DNA of 64,000 nt from Roseibium limicola (GCF_017313085.1 NZ_JAFLNF010000001.1:1-64000); one strand, 5' to 3'. Positions 27,687 to 38,313 are shown, counted from the first letter of the stretch. A program made the numbers and translations. The notes: a model not told the origin generated them from the sequence alone.

Positions 27687-29354
27687 TCATGCGGCAGAAT
27701 CAGCCATCGCCCGATTTTTCGCATCTTCCTCCACCAGCTCCTTTTTTGACAACTTGCCGACCATTGTCTTGGGCAAGCTATCGCGGAACTCATACTCTCG
27801 TGGCAGCTCAATCGAACTGAGATGGCCCTTGAGAAAAACCTTGATCTCCTCGATATCCGCATGTGCGCCATCCTTGAGCTTGATGAAAGCTTTCGGAGAC
27901 TGACCACGGTAGACATCCGGAATGGCGATGACGATCACCTCTTCCACTGCTTCATGCAGATAAATCGCCTCTTCAATCACCCGCGGATAGACGTTGTATC
28001 CCGAGCAGATGATGAGATCCTTGATACGGTCGACCAGATAGATGAACCCATTCTCATCGCAGTAGCCCACATCGCCCGTATGCAGAAAGCTGCGGTCGTC
28101 GATAGTGTTGGAGGTCTCATCCGGTCGCTTCCAATAGCCCAGCATGACTTGCGGACCCTTCAGGCACAGCTCGCCCTTCTCCCCCGGTGCAACAGAGGCT
28201 TCCGGATTGTCCAGTGCGCGAAACTCCGCAGCAGTTCCAGGCACCAGCTGCCCGATCGACCCGGCAACGGTTGACCCGTCCAGCGGGTTGACGGCACAGA
28301 CCGGCGAGGCTTCTGTCAGGCCATAGCCCTCCACGAGCACACAGCCCGTCAGTTTCTCAAAAGCCGACTTCACTTCAACAGGCAGAGGCGCACCGCCGGA
28401 CAGGCAAATGTTGATGCTGCTGAGGTCATACTTCGCTGTCATCGGGGAATTGTTGATGGCCGTGAAGAGCGTCGGAACACCGGGAAACAAGGAAATCTTC
28501 TTGCGCTTGACCGCCTTCAGAAGAGCCTTCAATTCAAACCGGGGCTGAAGCACCATTTCAGCACCCAGAACGACCGCCAGATTCTGGCTCACCGTCATTG
28601 CAAAAACGTGGAAGAATGGCAGAACGCACAGCATCTTCTCCTTGCCTTTCTCGGCACAGAAAAAGACATCGACCATCTGCTCGATATTGGCACTCAGATT
28701 GGCATGACTGAGCATGGCCCCCTTCGGCACGCCCGTGGTCCCACCGGTGTATTGCAGCACCGCAATGCTTTTCTCCGGATCGATTTCAACCGGCGTCGGC
28801 TGTCCACCGGCACTCAGCAACTCTGCATAATGGACATGCCCACTATCGGAAGCGACATCCGCTACTTCCTTGCCCTTGAAGAGCTCGAATAGGAGCTTTT
28901 TCGGCTGAGGCAGGATCTCGGTCATCGGACAGACGATGATCTTGTCCAGAACCTTCTCTTTGCGGATTGCCTCGATCTTGTCGTAGATCAGCCGCAGATC
29001 CATCGTGACCATGATGCGCACATCCGCATCGCGCGCCTGAAAGGCGATCTCACGCTCGACATAGAGCGGGTTGAAGTTCACGACCGTCGCACCGATCTTC
29101 AGAATGGCGAAGTAGAAGATGCTGTAATATGGGACATTCGGCAGGCACAGACCGACATTCACGCCAGGTTTGACTCCAAGGCCCTGCAGCCCGGCTGCCA
29201 CCTGGTCGACGGCAACACCATAGTCCCGATAGGTCCAGATCTTGCCCATGAAGTCGGCCGCCGGACGATCGCCGAACTGCTTGACCGTTTCTTCCAGGTA
29301 TTCATGAACCGGGCGCGCCTTAAAGGCAGCGCACCACTCCTCCGCACCAGTCAT
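27687..29354 (-). CDS. AMP-forming fatty acid / dicarboxylate-CoA ligase
   Basis: 555 residues from the ATG at 29354, with GGAG six bases before; a TTG four codons earlier is possible. ANL-superfamily motifs are in order: P-loop YTGGTTGVPKGAMLSH, VEGYGLTEASP, GELCLKGPQVMLGYWKRPDET, LHTGDVGYCDENGFIYLVDR and the C-terminal lysine region LPKTMVGKLSKKEL. It activates a carboxylic acid as an acyl-CoA, probably a medium or long fatty acid; the nearest named relatives are FadD and the pimeloyl-CoA ligase PimA. No other beta-oxidation gene is adjacent. Chain length cannot be predicted. Confidence 0.88.
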   Translation of the reverse strand: MTGAEEWCAAFKARPVHEYLEETVKQFGDRPAADFMGKIWTYRDYGVAVDQVAAGLQGLGVKPGVNVGLCLPNVPYYSIFYFAILKIGATVVNFNPLYVEREIAFQARDADVRIMVTMDLRLIYDKIEAIRKEKVLDKIIVCPMTEILPQPKKLLFELFKGKEVADVASDSGHVHYAELLSAGGQPTPVEIDPEKSIAVLQYTGGTTGVPKGAMLSHANLSANIEQMVDVFFCAEKGKEKMLCVLPFFHVFAMTVSQNLAVVLGAEMVLQPRFELKALLKAVKRKKISLFPGVPTLFTAINNSPMTAKYDLSSINICLSGGAPLPVEVKSAFEKLTGCVLVEGYGLTEASPVCAVNPLDGSTVAGSIGQLVPGTAAEFRALDNPEASVAPGEKGELCLKGPQVMLGYWKRPDETSNTIDDRSFLHTGDVGYCDENGFIYLVDRIKDLIICSGYNVYPRVIEEAIYLHEAVEEVIVIAIPDVYRGQSPKAFIKLKDGAHADIEEIKVFLKGHLSSIELPREYEFRDSLPKTMVGKLSKKELVEEDAKNRAMADSAA

Positions 29355-29634
29355 CTGGTTCTCCAATCAAAACGCCTCCTCTCCCTGAAGCCGCTGATAC
29401 TTGCCGTGTAAACGCGGCATTCTTGTGATCATCAGCAGCAGAGACTGCGGTGACGCAGCTTGCAGGGACCCCTCCTCCCGAAGGGCCTTATCTCATCGAG
29501 ATGGCCACAGGCTTCCCTAAACGTCAACCAGCAACGTAAGGGAACCCGGCTGACTTTTTATGCTGCACTGCAGCTATTCAAACCGCCCCTGTGGATGAAA
29601 TCTGAACCCTGCAGTGTATAGGCACCAGGTGGCG

Positions 29635-31350
29635 TCAGGTGCCGATCAGCTGAAACCGATTTACATCGAACATCCCCATGTCGGTGATCTTCAGATGCGG
29701 AATAACCGGCAGAGGAAGAAAAGCCACCTGCAAGAACGGCTCCGGCAGGGTGCAGCCCAGTTCCCGGGCGGCGGCCCGCAAGTCTTCAAGATGCGTTCTG
29801 ACAACCTCAAACGACTCAAGGCTCATCAAGCCGGCCAGCGGCAGGGCCAATTCCGCAGTCACTTCATCGTCGTCCGCAACGACGAAACCGCCCTGCAGTT
29901 CGATCACCCGGTTGACCGCAACAGCCATCGAAGCCTCATTCGCACCGACCACGCAGATATTGTGGCTATCGTGCCCGACAGAGGACGCAATCGCCCCCCT
30001 GGTCATGCCGAACCCGCTGACGAAGCCCTTGCCGACATTGCCGGTATTCTTGTGCCGCTCAACAACCGCCACTTTCAGAACATCCTGTCCGACGTCAATC
30101 TGTGCCTGCCCGTTCTTGACCGTCAGCGTTGCTGAAAGATCTTCTGTGATAATCCGCCCCGGCACGACACCAATCACCCTGGCCGGAGAGTTCTCAGCCA
30201 GAATCTCAAAGGCAGAACTGTCCACTTTGTCGGCATGAACGCTGGTCAGTCCGACAGGGGCAATCTCTTCACGCGCAGCAAAAAGCTCTTCGCGCACGAT
30301 GCGCCCGCCACTTATGACGTCTCCAACCCGGCAGTCTTCGAAATCGTCCAGGAGAACAATATCCGCCCGGCGCCCAGGCGCGATCAGACCACGGTCTTTC
30401 AAGCCAAAAGCATTCGCTGCCGACCAGCTGGCCGCTCGATAAGCATCAAGAGGCCTGATGCCCTTGGCAATCAGACGGCGGATCATACAGTCCAGATGAC
30501 CTTCTTCCGCGATATCCAGCGGATTTCTGTCATCGGTGCACAGAGCAATAAAGGCCGAGACATCCGGCGTCAGAATCGGAGCAAGCGCATCTAGGTCCTT
30601 GGAGACAGACCCCTCGCGGATCAGGATGTGCATCCCTTTCGCCAGCTTCTCCAAAGCCTCCGCGGCAGTCGTCGCCTCATGATCCGTACGGATCCCTGCA
30701 GAAAGATAGCCATTCAGCCCCTGCCCCACCAGCAACGGCGCATGGCCATCGATATGACAATCCTGGAAGGCTGCGAGTTTCGCCAAAACCTTTGGGTCCC
30801 GCGCCAGAACGCCCGGAAAATTCATAAATTCCGCCAATCCGATGACCTTTGGGTGGTCACGCATGGGCAACAAGTCTTCCACTTCCAAACAGGCGCCAGC
30901 TGTTTCGAAAGCTGTCGCAGGAACGCAGGACGACAGGTTTACCCGGAGATCCATGACCGTCTGCAAAGAAGCACGTAAAAAGTATTGGATGCCTTCGGAG
31001 CCCAACACATTTGCGATTTCATGCGGGTCGCAAATCGCCGTGGTCACCCCATGGGGCAACACGCATCGATCAAACTCAAAAGGCGTGACCAGCGACGATT
31101 CGACATGCAGGTGTGTATCGATAAACCCGGGAACGGCAATGCGGCCGCCGCAATCGAAGGTCTCCGCGCCATCGTATCGGTCCTCGACGCCAACGATCCG
31201 GTCGCCAACAATTGCAACGTCACCCTCGCGGAAAGATCCATCAAATACGTTGAACACCCGCAGATTCCTGAGAACGAGGTCTGCCGGCTCCACACCGCTG
31301 CCTGCCGCAATTGCTCTTCCCAGAAAGGCCTGGGTGTCGGTCGTGGTCAT
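29635..31350 (-). CDS. ade: Adenine deaminase
   Basis: 571 residues, close to the length of E. coli Ade. The amidohydrolase metal site begins [12 protein letters not shown], followed by [16 protein letters not shown] and later [13 protein letters not shown] and [10 protein letters not shown], all characteristic of the COG1001 adenine deaminase group. The C-terminal [24 protein letters not shown] segment is the second conserved block. It converts adenine to hypoxanthine and ammonia in purine salvage. It is divergent from a ROK regulator across a 435-bp AT-rich region, so that regulator may control it. Confidence 0.92.
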   Translation of the reverse strand: MTTTDTQAFLGRAIAAGSGVEPADLVLRNLRVFNVFDGSFREGDVAIVGDRIVGVEDRYDGAETFDCGGRIAVPGFIDTHLHVESSLVTPFEFDRCVLPHGVTTAICDPHEIANVLGSEGIQYFLRASLQTVMDLRVNLSSCVPATAFETAGACLEVEDLLPMRDHPKVIGLAEFMNFPGVLARDPKVLAKLAAFQDCHIDGHAPLLVGQGLNGYLSAGIRTDHEATTAAEALEKLAKGMHILIREGSVSKDLDALAPILTPDVSAFIALCTDDRNPLDIAEEGHLDCMIRRLIAKGIRPLDAYRAASWSAANAFGLKDRGLIAPGRRADIVLLDDFEDCRVGDVISGGRIVREELFAAREEIAPVGLTSVHADKVDSSAFEILAENSPARVIGVVPGRIITEDLSATLTVKNGQAQIDVGQDVLKVAVVERHKNTGNVGKGFVSGFGMTRGAIASSVGHDSHNICVVGANEASMAVAVNRVIELQGGFVVADDDEVTAELALPLAGLMSLESFEVVRTHLEDLRAAARELGCTLPEPFLQVAFLPLPVIPHLKITDMGMFDVNRFQLIGT

Positions 31351-31785
31351 GAGCTCTTCCGATGCTGTTTTTCATCCTGCTCCTACCATCAAGACCACCT
31401 TCCTACAGATGTCCAGTGAGAGCTTGGAAATCCCCAACAGTTGCAAGCAGCTAGCCTGCACACACAACACTTAACTTAAGCATATTTATTAAATAAACTG
31501 TCATATTTGCTTAAAATAACAAGCCGAAACTCCCAAACCGCAAAACAAAGTGTAGACCTGACCTATAATTATATTACCTTACTTTAAGGAACAGAACTCG
31601 TAACGGTGAAGTGGAGGATCATCGGGAGAGGAAGCGCAGGGCTACAACGAAATGGCCCAAGACGTTTAAGCAGGCGGAATTCAACGGCCATATTTCGGCA
31701 TCAACGCTGACTTTTCCTGCACCGGAAATTCCTTTCCGGCACTGAACACACAGCTTGATCGAACGACTATTGGGAGAAGAAGTCA
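31351..31785. promoter_or_regulatory. AT-rich divergent regulatory region between ade and the ROK gene
   Basis: 435 bp without a gene. Between about 31465 and 31590 the sequence is strongly AT-rich compared with both flanks. TTAAGCA at 31476-31482 and TGCTTAA at 31508-31514 form an inverted repeat with a 25-base gap, and ATTTATTAAATAAA lies between them. The two arms are about three helical turns apart, which would suit a looping or tetrameric regulator. These are the likely operators of the divergent promoters. Confidence 0.5.
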
Positions 31786-32955
31786 TTGAGTGAGCTTAAA
31801 AACAGCAGAGGCTCAAATTCGGCACATGTTCGGCGCTTTAACGAGTGCGTCGTCCTGCATCTGCTTCGCGAAAGGGAAAAAGCCTCCAAGGCCGACTTGG
31901 CGCGCGCCACACACCTGACCAACGCTGCTATCGGGGGTATCATACGCGCGCTCGACAAGGATGGCCTGATCCAGGAAGTCGGCCGCATCCGTGATGGCAG
32001 CCGAGGACAACCAGCCACCTTGCTAAAGTTAGCCGCGACTGGCGCTTACGGACTGGGAATTCACATAACACCGGGGCGGGCAGACGTCGGCCTCATTGAT
32101 TTCGCCGGCAGCCTGATCTCCTCTAACACGACGGAGCTGCACACCTTCTCTGCCGAAGAAACCGCCGAGTTTCTATCCCGTCAGATCTCTGCCCTGCTCA
32201 AGGATTACCGCGCCGCCCTGTCTTCCCGCATTGCAGGCATCGGGCTCAGCTACGAAGGACTCCAGAAAACCGGAAACGACAGCTTGCAGGATTTTCTCGA
32301 CCAGCTTTGTCAGGCCCTCCACGACCGGACCGGCTACAGGACATTGCTTGAAGAGGACCGCATTGCCACCGCCCGCGCAGAAGCCTACTTCGGAAAAATC
32401 CACAGCGACTTCGCCCATATCTTTGTTGGAGACTGTCTGTCCGGGACCTTTCTGGTAGGGGATGACCTTTTGCGTCGTGCTGGCGGCTCTCCCGCCGACC
32501 TCATGCATCTGCCCAGCTTTTCAGGCGCACTTCCAGCGCCCCGGCCAAACACTGCCCCCCAGGCCATGAGCAGTCCCGGCCAGGTACCGAATTCCAGCAC
32601 AACACTCTCCGGCAACCAGCTACCAGCCCAACCTCAGCCGGCACACCGAGACGACTGGCCAGAAACTTGCGCTAGAGCCATGGCCCAGCCGCTCAGCGCA
32701 CTGATGGACATGCTGAACCTGCAGACCGTCTTGGTGAATGGAACAGGCACCCGCCCACAGATGGACAGGTTCGTACGCACCTTGAGCACCAGCCTGACAC
32801 CCCAATCCAACTTCTCCGCGCCAAGAAAAGATATCCGGCTCGGATATCTCGGCGAAAATGCTGCCCTGACTGCGGCGGCGGCCCTTCCCTTGCTGGAACG
32901 ATATGCACCGAGATCTGCCCTCCTGACCGAGCAAAGCCGAACGACTGCTGGCTGA
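31786..32955 (+). CDS. ROK-family transcriptional regulator, ATP motif degenerate
   Basis: 389 residues from a TTG start with GGGAGAAG upstream. Residues 10-70 carry the NagC/Mlc-type winged helix (NECVVLHLLREREKASKADLARATHLTNAAIGGIIRAL, then GRIRDGSRGQPATLLKL). The sugar-kinase-like half begins GAYGLGIHITPGRADVGLIDF, but the DxGGT-type phosphate loop and the zinc motif CxCGxxGCxE are not found; a Pro- and Ser-rich stretch (about 245-285) replaces part of the domain. It therefore probably binds a ligand without phosphorylating it. It lies between ade and zwf, so either could be its target. Confidence 0.8.
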   Translation: MSELKNSRGSNSAHVRRFNECVVLHLLREREKASKADLARATHLTNAAIGGIIRALDKDGLIQEVGRIRDGSRGQPATLLKLAATGAYGLGIHITPGRADVGLIDFAGSLISSNTTELHTFSAEETAEFLSRQISALLKDYRAALSSRIAGIGLSYEGLQKTGNDSLQDFLDQLCQALHDRTGYRTLLEEDRIATARAEAYFGKIHSDFAHIFVGDCLSGTFLVGDDLLRRAGGSPADLMHLPSFSGALPAPRPNTAPQAMSSPGQVPNSSTTLSGNQLPAQPQPAHRDDWPETCARAMAQPLSALMDMLNLQTVLVNGTGTRPQMDRFVRTLSTSLTPQSNFSAPRKDIRLGYLGENAALTAAAALPLLERYAPRSALLTEQSRTTAG

Positions 32956-33211
32956 TCGGAGATCACTTTTGCCGAAAAGCCCGCAAGGTTCTCCAAGGCC
33001 TTGCAGGCACAACTTTTTCTGCAAAACAAATAGGCAAAACGGCGCTCACACTAGCTCCGATGAAGAAGCAGCCTTGACGAAGTGCCTGCGAACCGTCTTT
33101 TCTCGCACAAACGGCCAGCGCACTGCAGCGCTGTCATGCAGCCTTGGCCGCGCTGTTTGCCGGGATCGCGTTGGGAAACCCGGCAAAAGTGCGATGAGCT
33201 GCTGACAGACG

Positions 33212-33229
33212 GATTAAACCGATTTAAAA
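33212..33229. promoter_or_regulatory. Shared palindromic operator upstream of zwf
   Basis: GATTAAACCGATTTAAAA; its reverse complement TTTTAAATCGGTTTAATC matches 15 of 18 bases of the edd site at 34845-34862. It ends 37 bp before the zwf ATG, well placed to block or control initiation. The rest of the 311-bp gap 32956-33266 shows no gene. Confidence 0.6.
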
Positions 33230-33266
33230 GCCCAGCGACTCTTTTCCAAATGAGGACCGCACGAAC

Positions 33267-34733
33267 ATGTCGGCACGCGTCATTGAAGTGGACGAATTCG
33301 ATCTGGTTGTCTTCGGAGCTTCCGGAGATCTGGCGCATCGCAAGTTGCTGCCTGCCCTCTATCATCGCTTCGCGGACGGTCAGATGCCGGAAGCGGCCCG
33401 AGTGATCTGTTCCGCTCGTCGGGATTATTCAACGGACGAATACCGCAACTGGGCCGAAGAGGCCCTGAACGAGCACGTTTCTGATGTCGAAGCGGACAAA
33501 CTCGCACGCTTCCTGAAACTTCTCGTCTACGTCAAGGTTGACCTTGGTTCAGGCGATGGCTGGAACGATCTGAAGGCCGTTCTCGACGATCGCCCCGATG
33601 TTATCCGCGCCTTTTATCTCTCCGTCGGTCCCGATCTCTTCGGCACGATCTGCAAAGGCATCGGTGCTACCGGCCTTGTTACTGAAAAATCTCGGGTCGT
33701 CATCGAAAAGCCGATTGGCAAGGACGGCGCTTCGGCCAAGGCCTTGAACGAGACAGTCGGGAAGGTCTTCGAAGAACACCAGATTTTCCGTATCGATCAT
33801 TACCTTGGCAAGGAAACCGTTCAGAACCTGATGGCTTTGCGGTTTGCCAATGCCCTATTCGAGCCGCTGTGGAACGCTGCCCACATCGATCACGTGCAAA
33901 TCACCGTTGCCGAAGCCCTCGGCGTTGGCAATCGCGTCGGCTATTATGACACAGCAGGCGCGCTGCGCGACATGGTGCAGAACCATATGCTCCAGCTTCT
34001 TTGCCTGGTTGCCATGGAAGCCCCAGAATCGATGAATGCCGACAGCGTTCGCGATGAGAAGCTCAAGGTCCTCAAGGCGCTTTCGCCGATCACCAGCGGC
34101 AACTACGACAAGCTGACCGTTCGCGGGCAGTACCGCGCAGGCGCTTCAGCCGGTGGCGCCGTCGAGGGTTATCTCGACGAACTGGGCGAGGAAAGCCAAA
34201 CCGAAACCTTTGTTGCGCTGAAAGCCGAGATCGCCAATTGGCGGTGGGCCGGGGTTCCCTTCTACCTGCGCACCGGCAAACGCCTTGCCCAGCGTGTCTC
34301 CGAGATCGTGGTGCAGTTCCGCCCGATCCCGCACTCGATCTTTGACGATGAGGCCGGAGACATCTCCGCCAACCGCCTGATCATCCGTTTGCAGCCCGAC
34401 GAAGGGGTGCAGATGAAAGTGATGATCAAGGACCCGGGCCCCGGTGGCATGCGGTTGCGACAGGTGCCGCTCGACATGAGCTTTGCCGAAGCCTTCAAGG
34501 TACGCAATCCGGATGCTTACGAACGTCTGATCATGGACGTAATCCGCGGCAACCAGACCTTGTTCATGCGACGTGATGAAGTCGATGCGGCCTGGGCCTG
34601 GATCGATCCGGTCCTTGAGGCCTGGTCAAACTCAAAGGACACGCCGAAGTCCTATACCGCCGGCACCTGGGGCCCCTCCGCTTCAATCGCACTGATCGAA
34701 CGAGACGGACGCACCTGGTCCGAAGAGGGCTAG
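33267..34733 (+). CDS. zwf: Glucose-6-phosphate 1-dehydrogenase
   Basis: 488 residues. The NADP-binding motif GASGDLAHRKLLPAL and the active-site signature RIDHYLGKETVQNLM are intact; residue order and length are those of bacterial Zwf. It oxidises glucose 6-phosphate to 6-phosphogluconolactone, the entry to the Entner-Doudoroff pathway. It is monocistronic here: the expected pgl gene does not follow, and edd starts 232 bp downstream behind its own operator. The palindrome at 33212-33229 suggests joint control with edd and pgi. Confidence 0.96.
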   Translation: MSARVIEVDEFDLVVFGASGDLAHRKLLPALYHRFADGQMPEAARVICSARRDYSTDEYRNWAEEALNEHVSDVEADKLARFLKLLVYVKVDLGSGDGWNDLKAVLDDRPDVIRAFYLSVGPDLFGTICKGIGATGLVTEKSRVVIEKPIGKDGASAKALNETVGKVFEEHQIFRIDHYLGKETVQNLMALRFANALFEPLWNAAHIDHVQITVAEALGVGNRVGYYDTAGALRDMVQNHMLQLLCLVAMEAPESMNADSVRDEKLKVLKALSPITSGNYDKLTVRGQYRAGASAGGAVEGYLDELGEESQTETFVALKAEIANWRWAGVPFYLRTGKRLAQRVSEIVVQFRPIPHSIFDDEAGDISANRLIIRLQPDEGVQMKVMIKDPGPGGMRLRQVPLDMSFAEAFKVRNPDAYERLIMDVIRGNQTLFMRRDEVDAAWAWIDPVLEAWSNSKDTPKSYTAGTWGPSASIALIERDGRTWSEEG

Positions 34734-34750
34734 CCCCAGACATCGCCTGC

Positions 34751-34780
34751 GCTGGTCCCGATGCACATGCTGGGACCAGC
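34751..34780 (+). terminator. Stem-loop after zwf, weak terminator
   Basis: GCTGGTCCC at 34751-34759 pairs with GGGACCAGC at 34772-34780. There is no T-run, only CTCTTTA further on, so it may be a Rho-type or RNA-end-stabilising stem rather than a strong intrinsic terminator. Confidence 0.45.
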
Positions 34781-34844
34781 CATCGCTCTTTACGACTGCT
34801 TCAAGATTGGGGGCGGGACGCGCCGCCATTGTCTTGTAGCAGAC

Positions 34845-34862
34845 ATTTAAATCGATTAAATC
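34845..34862. promoter_or_regulatory. Shared palindromic operator upstream of edd-eda
   Basis: ATTTAAATCGATTAAATC, a near-perfect palindrome centred on AATCGATT, 103 bp before the edd start. It matches the zwf site (reverse strand) and shares the core TAAATCGATT with the pgi site at 39149-39166. Confidence 0.62.
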
Positions 34863-34965
34863 GTCTGCAAGCGACCTTGAGATGGTCGAATTCAGGCAAA
34901 GCCTTGACGGCACCTTCCCTGCCCCGTCAGGCTGAGTCCTGGAACAGGAGAGGACCTGAAACACC

Positions 34966-36786
34966 ATGACAGTTCACGCGCGCATTGGTGAGATCACCGA
35001 ACGTATTGCCAAACGAAGTCATGACACACGCTCTGCCTATCTGGACCGGCTGCATGCGGCTGCTGAACAGGGCCCGAAACGCTCCCGCCTATCCTGCGGA
35101 AACCTGGCCCATGGTTTCGCCGCCTGCGGCGTTTCCGACAAGGCGGCGCTGGCTGGCGACGTGGTGCCCAACCTCGGCATCATCACCGCCTATAACGACA
35201 TGCTCTCCGCCCACCAGCCTTACGAGCACTTCCCCGATATCATTCGTCAGGCGGCTCATGAAGTGAATGCGGTGGCTCAGGTTGCCGGTGGCGTACCCGC
35301 CATGTGCGACGGTGTCACCCAGGGCCAGGAAGGCATGGAGCTGTCGCTGTTTTCCCGCGACGTGATTGCCATGTCTGCGGCAGTCGGCCTGTCGCACCAG
35401 ATGTTCGACGCGGCCGTCTATCTCGGCATTTGTGACAAGATCGTTCCCGGACTGGTGATATCCGCCCTGTCTTTCGGGCACCTCCCGGCGATCTTCATCC
35501 CCGCCGGTCCGATGACCACCGGCATCTCGAATGACGAGAAGGCCAAGACGCGCCAGCTGTTTGCAGAAGGCAAGGTCGGGCGCGATGAGCTTCTCGCCTC
35601 CGAATCCAAGTCCTATCACGGCCCCGGCACCTGTACCTTCTATGGCACGGCGAACTCCAATCAGATGCTGATGGAGATCATGGGCCTGCACATGCCCGGT
35701 GCTTCCTTCGTCAATCCGGGCACGCCCCTGCGCGAGGCCCTCACCCGGGAAGCCGCCAAACGGGCGCTGGCAATTACCGCCCTTGGCAATGAGTTCACCC
35801 CGGCAGGCGAAGTCATCAGCGAGAAAGCCATCGTCAATGGGGTCATCGGCCTGCATGCCACCGGCGGCTCGACCAACCACACCATGCACCTCGTGGCCAT
35901 GGCCAATGCCGCCGGCATCAAGCTGACCTGGGACGACATCTCCGATCTGTCCGATGTCACACCGCTGCTGGCCCGCGTTTATCCCAACGGCAAAGCCGAC
36001 GTGAACCACTTCCAGGCCGCAGGCGGCCTCGGCTTCATGATCCGTGAACTTCTAAGCGAAGGCTACCTGCACCAGGACGTCAAAACCGTCTACGGCACGG
36101 ATCTCTCCGGCTACACCGTCGAGGCCAAGCTTGATGAAGAAGGCAATGTTGTTCGTGAAGCTGCTCCGGCGGTCTCCGGCGACGAGAACGTTCTGGCGCC
36201 TTTCAACAAGGCTTTCCAACCGACAGGCGGTTTGCAGGTTCTCTCCGGCAACTTCGGCAAGGCGGTGATCAAGACGTCAGCAGTCGCCAAGGAACGCCAC
36301 ATCATCAAGGCTCCTGCGCGCGTGTTCCACACCCAGGAGGAATTCTTGGCGGCCTTTGCCAACAAGGAATTCACCGGAGATGTGGCTGCTGTTGTGCGCT
36401 TCATGGGGCCTAAGGCCTGCGGCATGCCAGAGCTGCACAAGCTCACGCCCTCTCTTGGAATTCTGCAGGATCGTGGCCATCAGGTCGCATTGATCACAGA
36501 CGGCCGCATGTCGGGCGCTTCCGGCAAGGTACCGGCCGCTATTCATGTAACGCCTGAAGCAGCCGACGGTGGCCCTATTGCCAAGATCCGGGATGGTGAC
36601 ATGATTGTTGTCGATGCCACCACCGGAGAACTCAAGGTGCTTGTCGAAGAGGCAGAGTTCAACGCGCGTGAGCTGGCGACCCAGGATCTGAGCGGCCATC
36701 AGTTCGGCATTGGCCGTGACCTCTTTGCCGCCTTCCGCGCCAATGTCGGCGCTGCCGACGCCGGCGCACATGTTTTCGGGAACTGA
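34966..36786 (+). CDS. edd: 6-phosphogluconate dehydratase
   Basis: 606 residues, the normal Edd length. The IlvD/Edd family Fe-S and substrate motifs are present: [51 protein letters not shown] and the C-terminal [24 protein letters not shown]. It dehydrates 6-phosphogluconate to KDPG, the defining Entner-Doudoroff step. eda follows 28 bp later, so they form one operon with the operator at 34845-34862. Confidence 0.96.
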   Translation: MTVHARIGEITERIAKRSHDTRSAYLDRLHAAAEQGPKRSRLSCGNLAHGFAACGVSDKAALAGDVVPNLGIITAYNDMLSAHQPYEHFPDIIRQAAHEVNAVAQVAGGVPAMCDGVTQGQEGMELSLFSRDVIAMSAAVGLSHQMFDAAVYLGICDKIVPGLVISALSFGHLPAIFIPAGPMTTGISNDEKAKTRQLFAEGKVGRDELLASESKSYHGPGTCTFYGTANSNQMLMEIMGLHMPGASFVNPGTPLREALTREAAKRALAITALGNEFTPAGEVISEKAIVNGVIGLHATGGSTNHTMHLVAMANAAGIKLTWDDISDLSDVTPLLARVYPNGKADVNHFQAAGGLGFMIRELLSEGYLHQDVKTVYGTDLSGYTVEAKLDEEGNVVREAAPAVSGDENVLAPFNKAFQPTGGLQVLSGNFGKAVIKTSAVAKERHIIKAPARVFHTQEEFLAAFANKEFTGDVAAVVRFMGPKACGMPELHKLTPSLGILQDRGHQVALITDGRMSGASGKVPAAIHVTPEAADGGPIAKIRDGDMIVVDATTGELKVLVEEAEFNARELATQDLSGHQFGIGRDLFAAFRANVGAADAGAHVFGN

Positions 36787-36814
36787 TCCCGCAAGCCGAT
36801 TTCAAGGAAAAAAC

Positions 36815-37459
36815 ATGCCCCAGAATATCAAAAAGACCGAAGCCATCATGACCGCAGCTCCGGTCATCCCCGTTCTGATCGTGGAGGATCCCGCCAAAGC
36901 CGTGCCAATGGCCGAAGCTCTGGTGCGTGGTGGTCTGCCGGTTATTGAAATCACCTTGCGCACCGAGCGCGCACTGGAAGCCATCAAACTCGTTGCAGAC
37001 AACGTCGAAGGAGCCATCCCTGGCGCTGGAACCGTGATGACTGCCGCTCAATATGAAAAGGCAATTTCCGCCGGCAGCCAGTTCATCGTATCGCCTGGCG
37101 CCACGCCGACGCTGCTCGATATCGCCGATGCTTTTGCCGATGTGCCCCTTTTGCCTGGCGCCGCAACTGCATCGGAAGTGATGTACCTGCTGGAACGCGG
37201 CTACGAGCGGCTGAAATTCTTTCCGGCAGAACAGGCAGGTGGAGCGGCTTATCTAAAGTCCCTGTCATCGCCACTGGCTGCCGCAAAATTCTGCCCGACC
37301 GGCGGCGTTTCTCTGGACAAGGCGCCCACATACCTGGGATTGCCGAATGTTCTGTGCGTTGGTGGTTCCTGGATTGCGGATGCCAAGGCCATTGCGAATG
37401 AAGATTGGGCTGGAATTGAAGAGCGTGCCCGGGCTGCAGCGGCTCTGACAGGCAGATAA
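36815..37459 (+). CDS. eda: KDPG aldolase (2-dehydro-3-deoxyphosphogluconate aldolase)
   Basis: 214 residues from the ATG at 36815, preceded by AAGGA; an in-frame start inside edd is not needed. The class I aldolase motifs are GLPVIEITLRTERAL with the catalytic Glu, and RLKFFPAEQAGG with the Schiff-base Lys. SPGATPTLLD and FCPTGGVS bind phosphate. It splits KDPG into pyruvate and glyceraldehyde 3-phosphate. It is the second gene of edd-eda. Confidence 0.95.
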   Translation: MPQNIKKTEAIMTAAPVIPVLIVEDPAKAVPMAEALVRGGLPVIEITLRTERALEAIKLVADNVEGAIPGAGTVMTAAQYEKAISAGSQFIVSPGATPTLLDIADAFADVPLLPGAATASEVMYLLERGYERLKFFPAEQAGGAAYLKSLSSPLAAAKFCPTGGVSLDKAPTYLGLPNVLCVGGSWIADAKAIANEDWAGIEERARAAAALTGR

Positions 37460-37464
37460 ATTGA

Positions 37465-37497
37465 GCGCGGCCGCTTGTCGTAGAGAGGCGGCCGCGC
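37465..37497 (+). terminator. GC-rich stem-loop after eda
   Basis: GCGCGGCCGC at 37465-37474 pairs with GCGGCCGCGC at 37488-37497. It lacks a T-run but lies right after the eda stop and between converging genes, so it probably marks the end of the transcript. Confidence 0.5.
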
Positions 37498-37543
37498 AAG
37501 GCAGCACCAACACGCCAGACCAGGATAACGGAAGCCTCCTCCG

Positions 37544-38077
37544 TTATTCGCTTGGCATTTCCCCATCTTCCCAGACAAGTCTCAGACCTGCGGACGTGGA
37601 ATTGCGCCAGGCGAACTCGCCAAGGACCGGTTTCTCAAATTTCTTGATATGAAGAACGACCTCTTCCGGCAGGCTGGTCAGATCCTTCGCCAGTACCTTG
37701 CAGCCATTCGGACCAGCATCGATGATGGTGCCCTTGATTTCGGTCACGCCTTCCCGGTCACTGATTGTCACCGGAATCTTGACGGTATTCCTCCGTTCCC
37801 GCCGCTTGTCCGAGAGCTTTTCTTCGATTTTCGGAAAGATAATAGAGGCGAGTTCGCCCTTTACGGCCGTCACCTGTCCCCTGATGAGCCTCAGGATACC
37901 TGGAACCCGAATGCCAATATTCTTGCGGAGCTCGCCCATATCGGGACCCGACAGGCGACACCCCCACTCGCTGACATTCTCGACAGTGGCTTCAACGCAG
38001 CATAAATTGTCGAAGTCAACAACGAGAACCGGCTCGCCGCTTTGCTCTCGCTCGTGCAGGGCCTCAATTGACGGCAT
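37544..38077 (-). CDS. PilZ-domain protein
   Basis: 177 residues in two similar halves. The second half (about 88-170) has the PilZ c-di-GMP motif RRERRNTVKIPV (RxxxR) followed by GTIIDAGPNGCKV, where the usual D-x-S-x-x-G reads DAGPNG, so Ser is replaced by Gly and binding may be altered. The first half (about 18-75, VEATVENVSEWGCRLSG) looks like a PilZ domain without the RxxxR arm. It may act as a c-di-GMP receptor for motility or envelope traits. There are two GGDEF proteins in the window but none adjacent. Confidence 0.78.
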   Translation of the reverse strand: MPSIEALHEREQSGEPVLVVDFDNLCCVEATVENVSEWGCRLSGPDMGELRKNIGIRVPGILRLIRGQVTAVKGELASIIFPKIEEKLSDKRRERRNTVKIPVTISDREGVTEIKGTIIDAGPNGCKVLAKDLTSLPEEVVLHIKKFEKPVLGEFAWRNSTSAGLRLVWEDGEMPSE

Positions 38078-38313
38078 GAAGGCAAACGCTCCCAGAAAGA
38101 CTATTGGTAGTTTTATGGAAGATCAGTTTCCACAATATTAACACACATGAACAAGTGCTTAGCCAACGGTTTCCGGCGATTTTTCGCCAAACACCGTCAA
38201 GTTTGACATAAAGCCAGGCTGATTTTTTCAAGGTAGTCTTTTGCGCGTTTGCGTAAACACCGATTCCAAAAAGAGCATCGCCGCGATCATGGCGTCGTTT
38301 AAGGGATGAAAAA

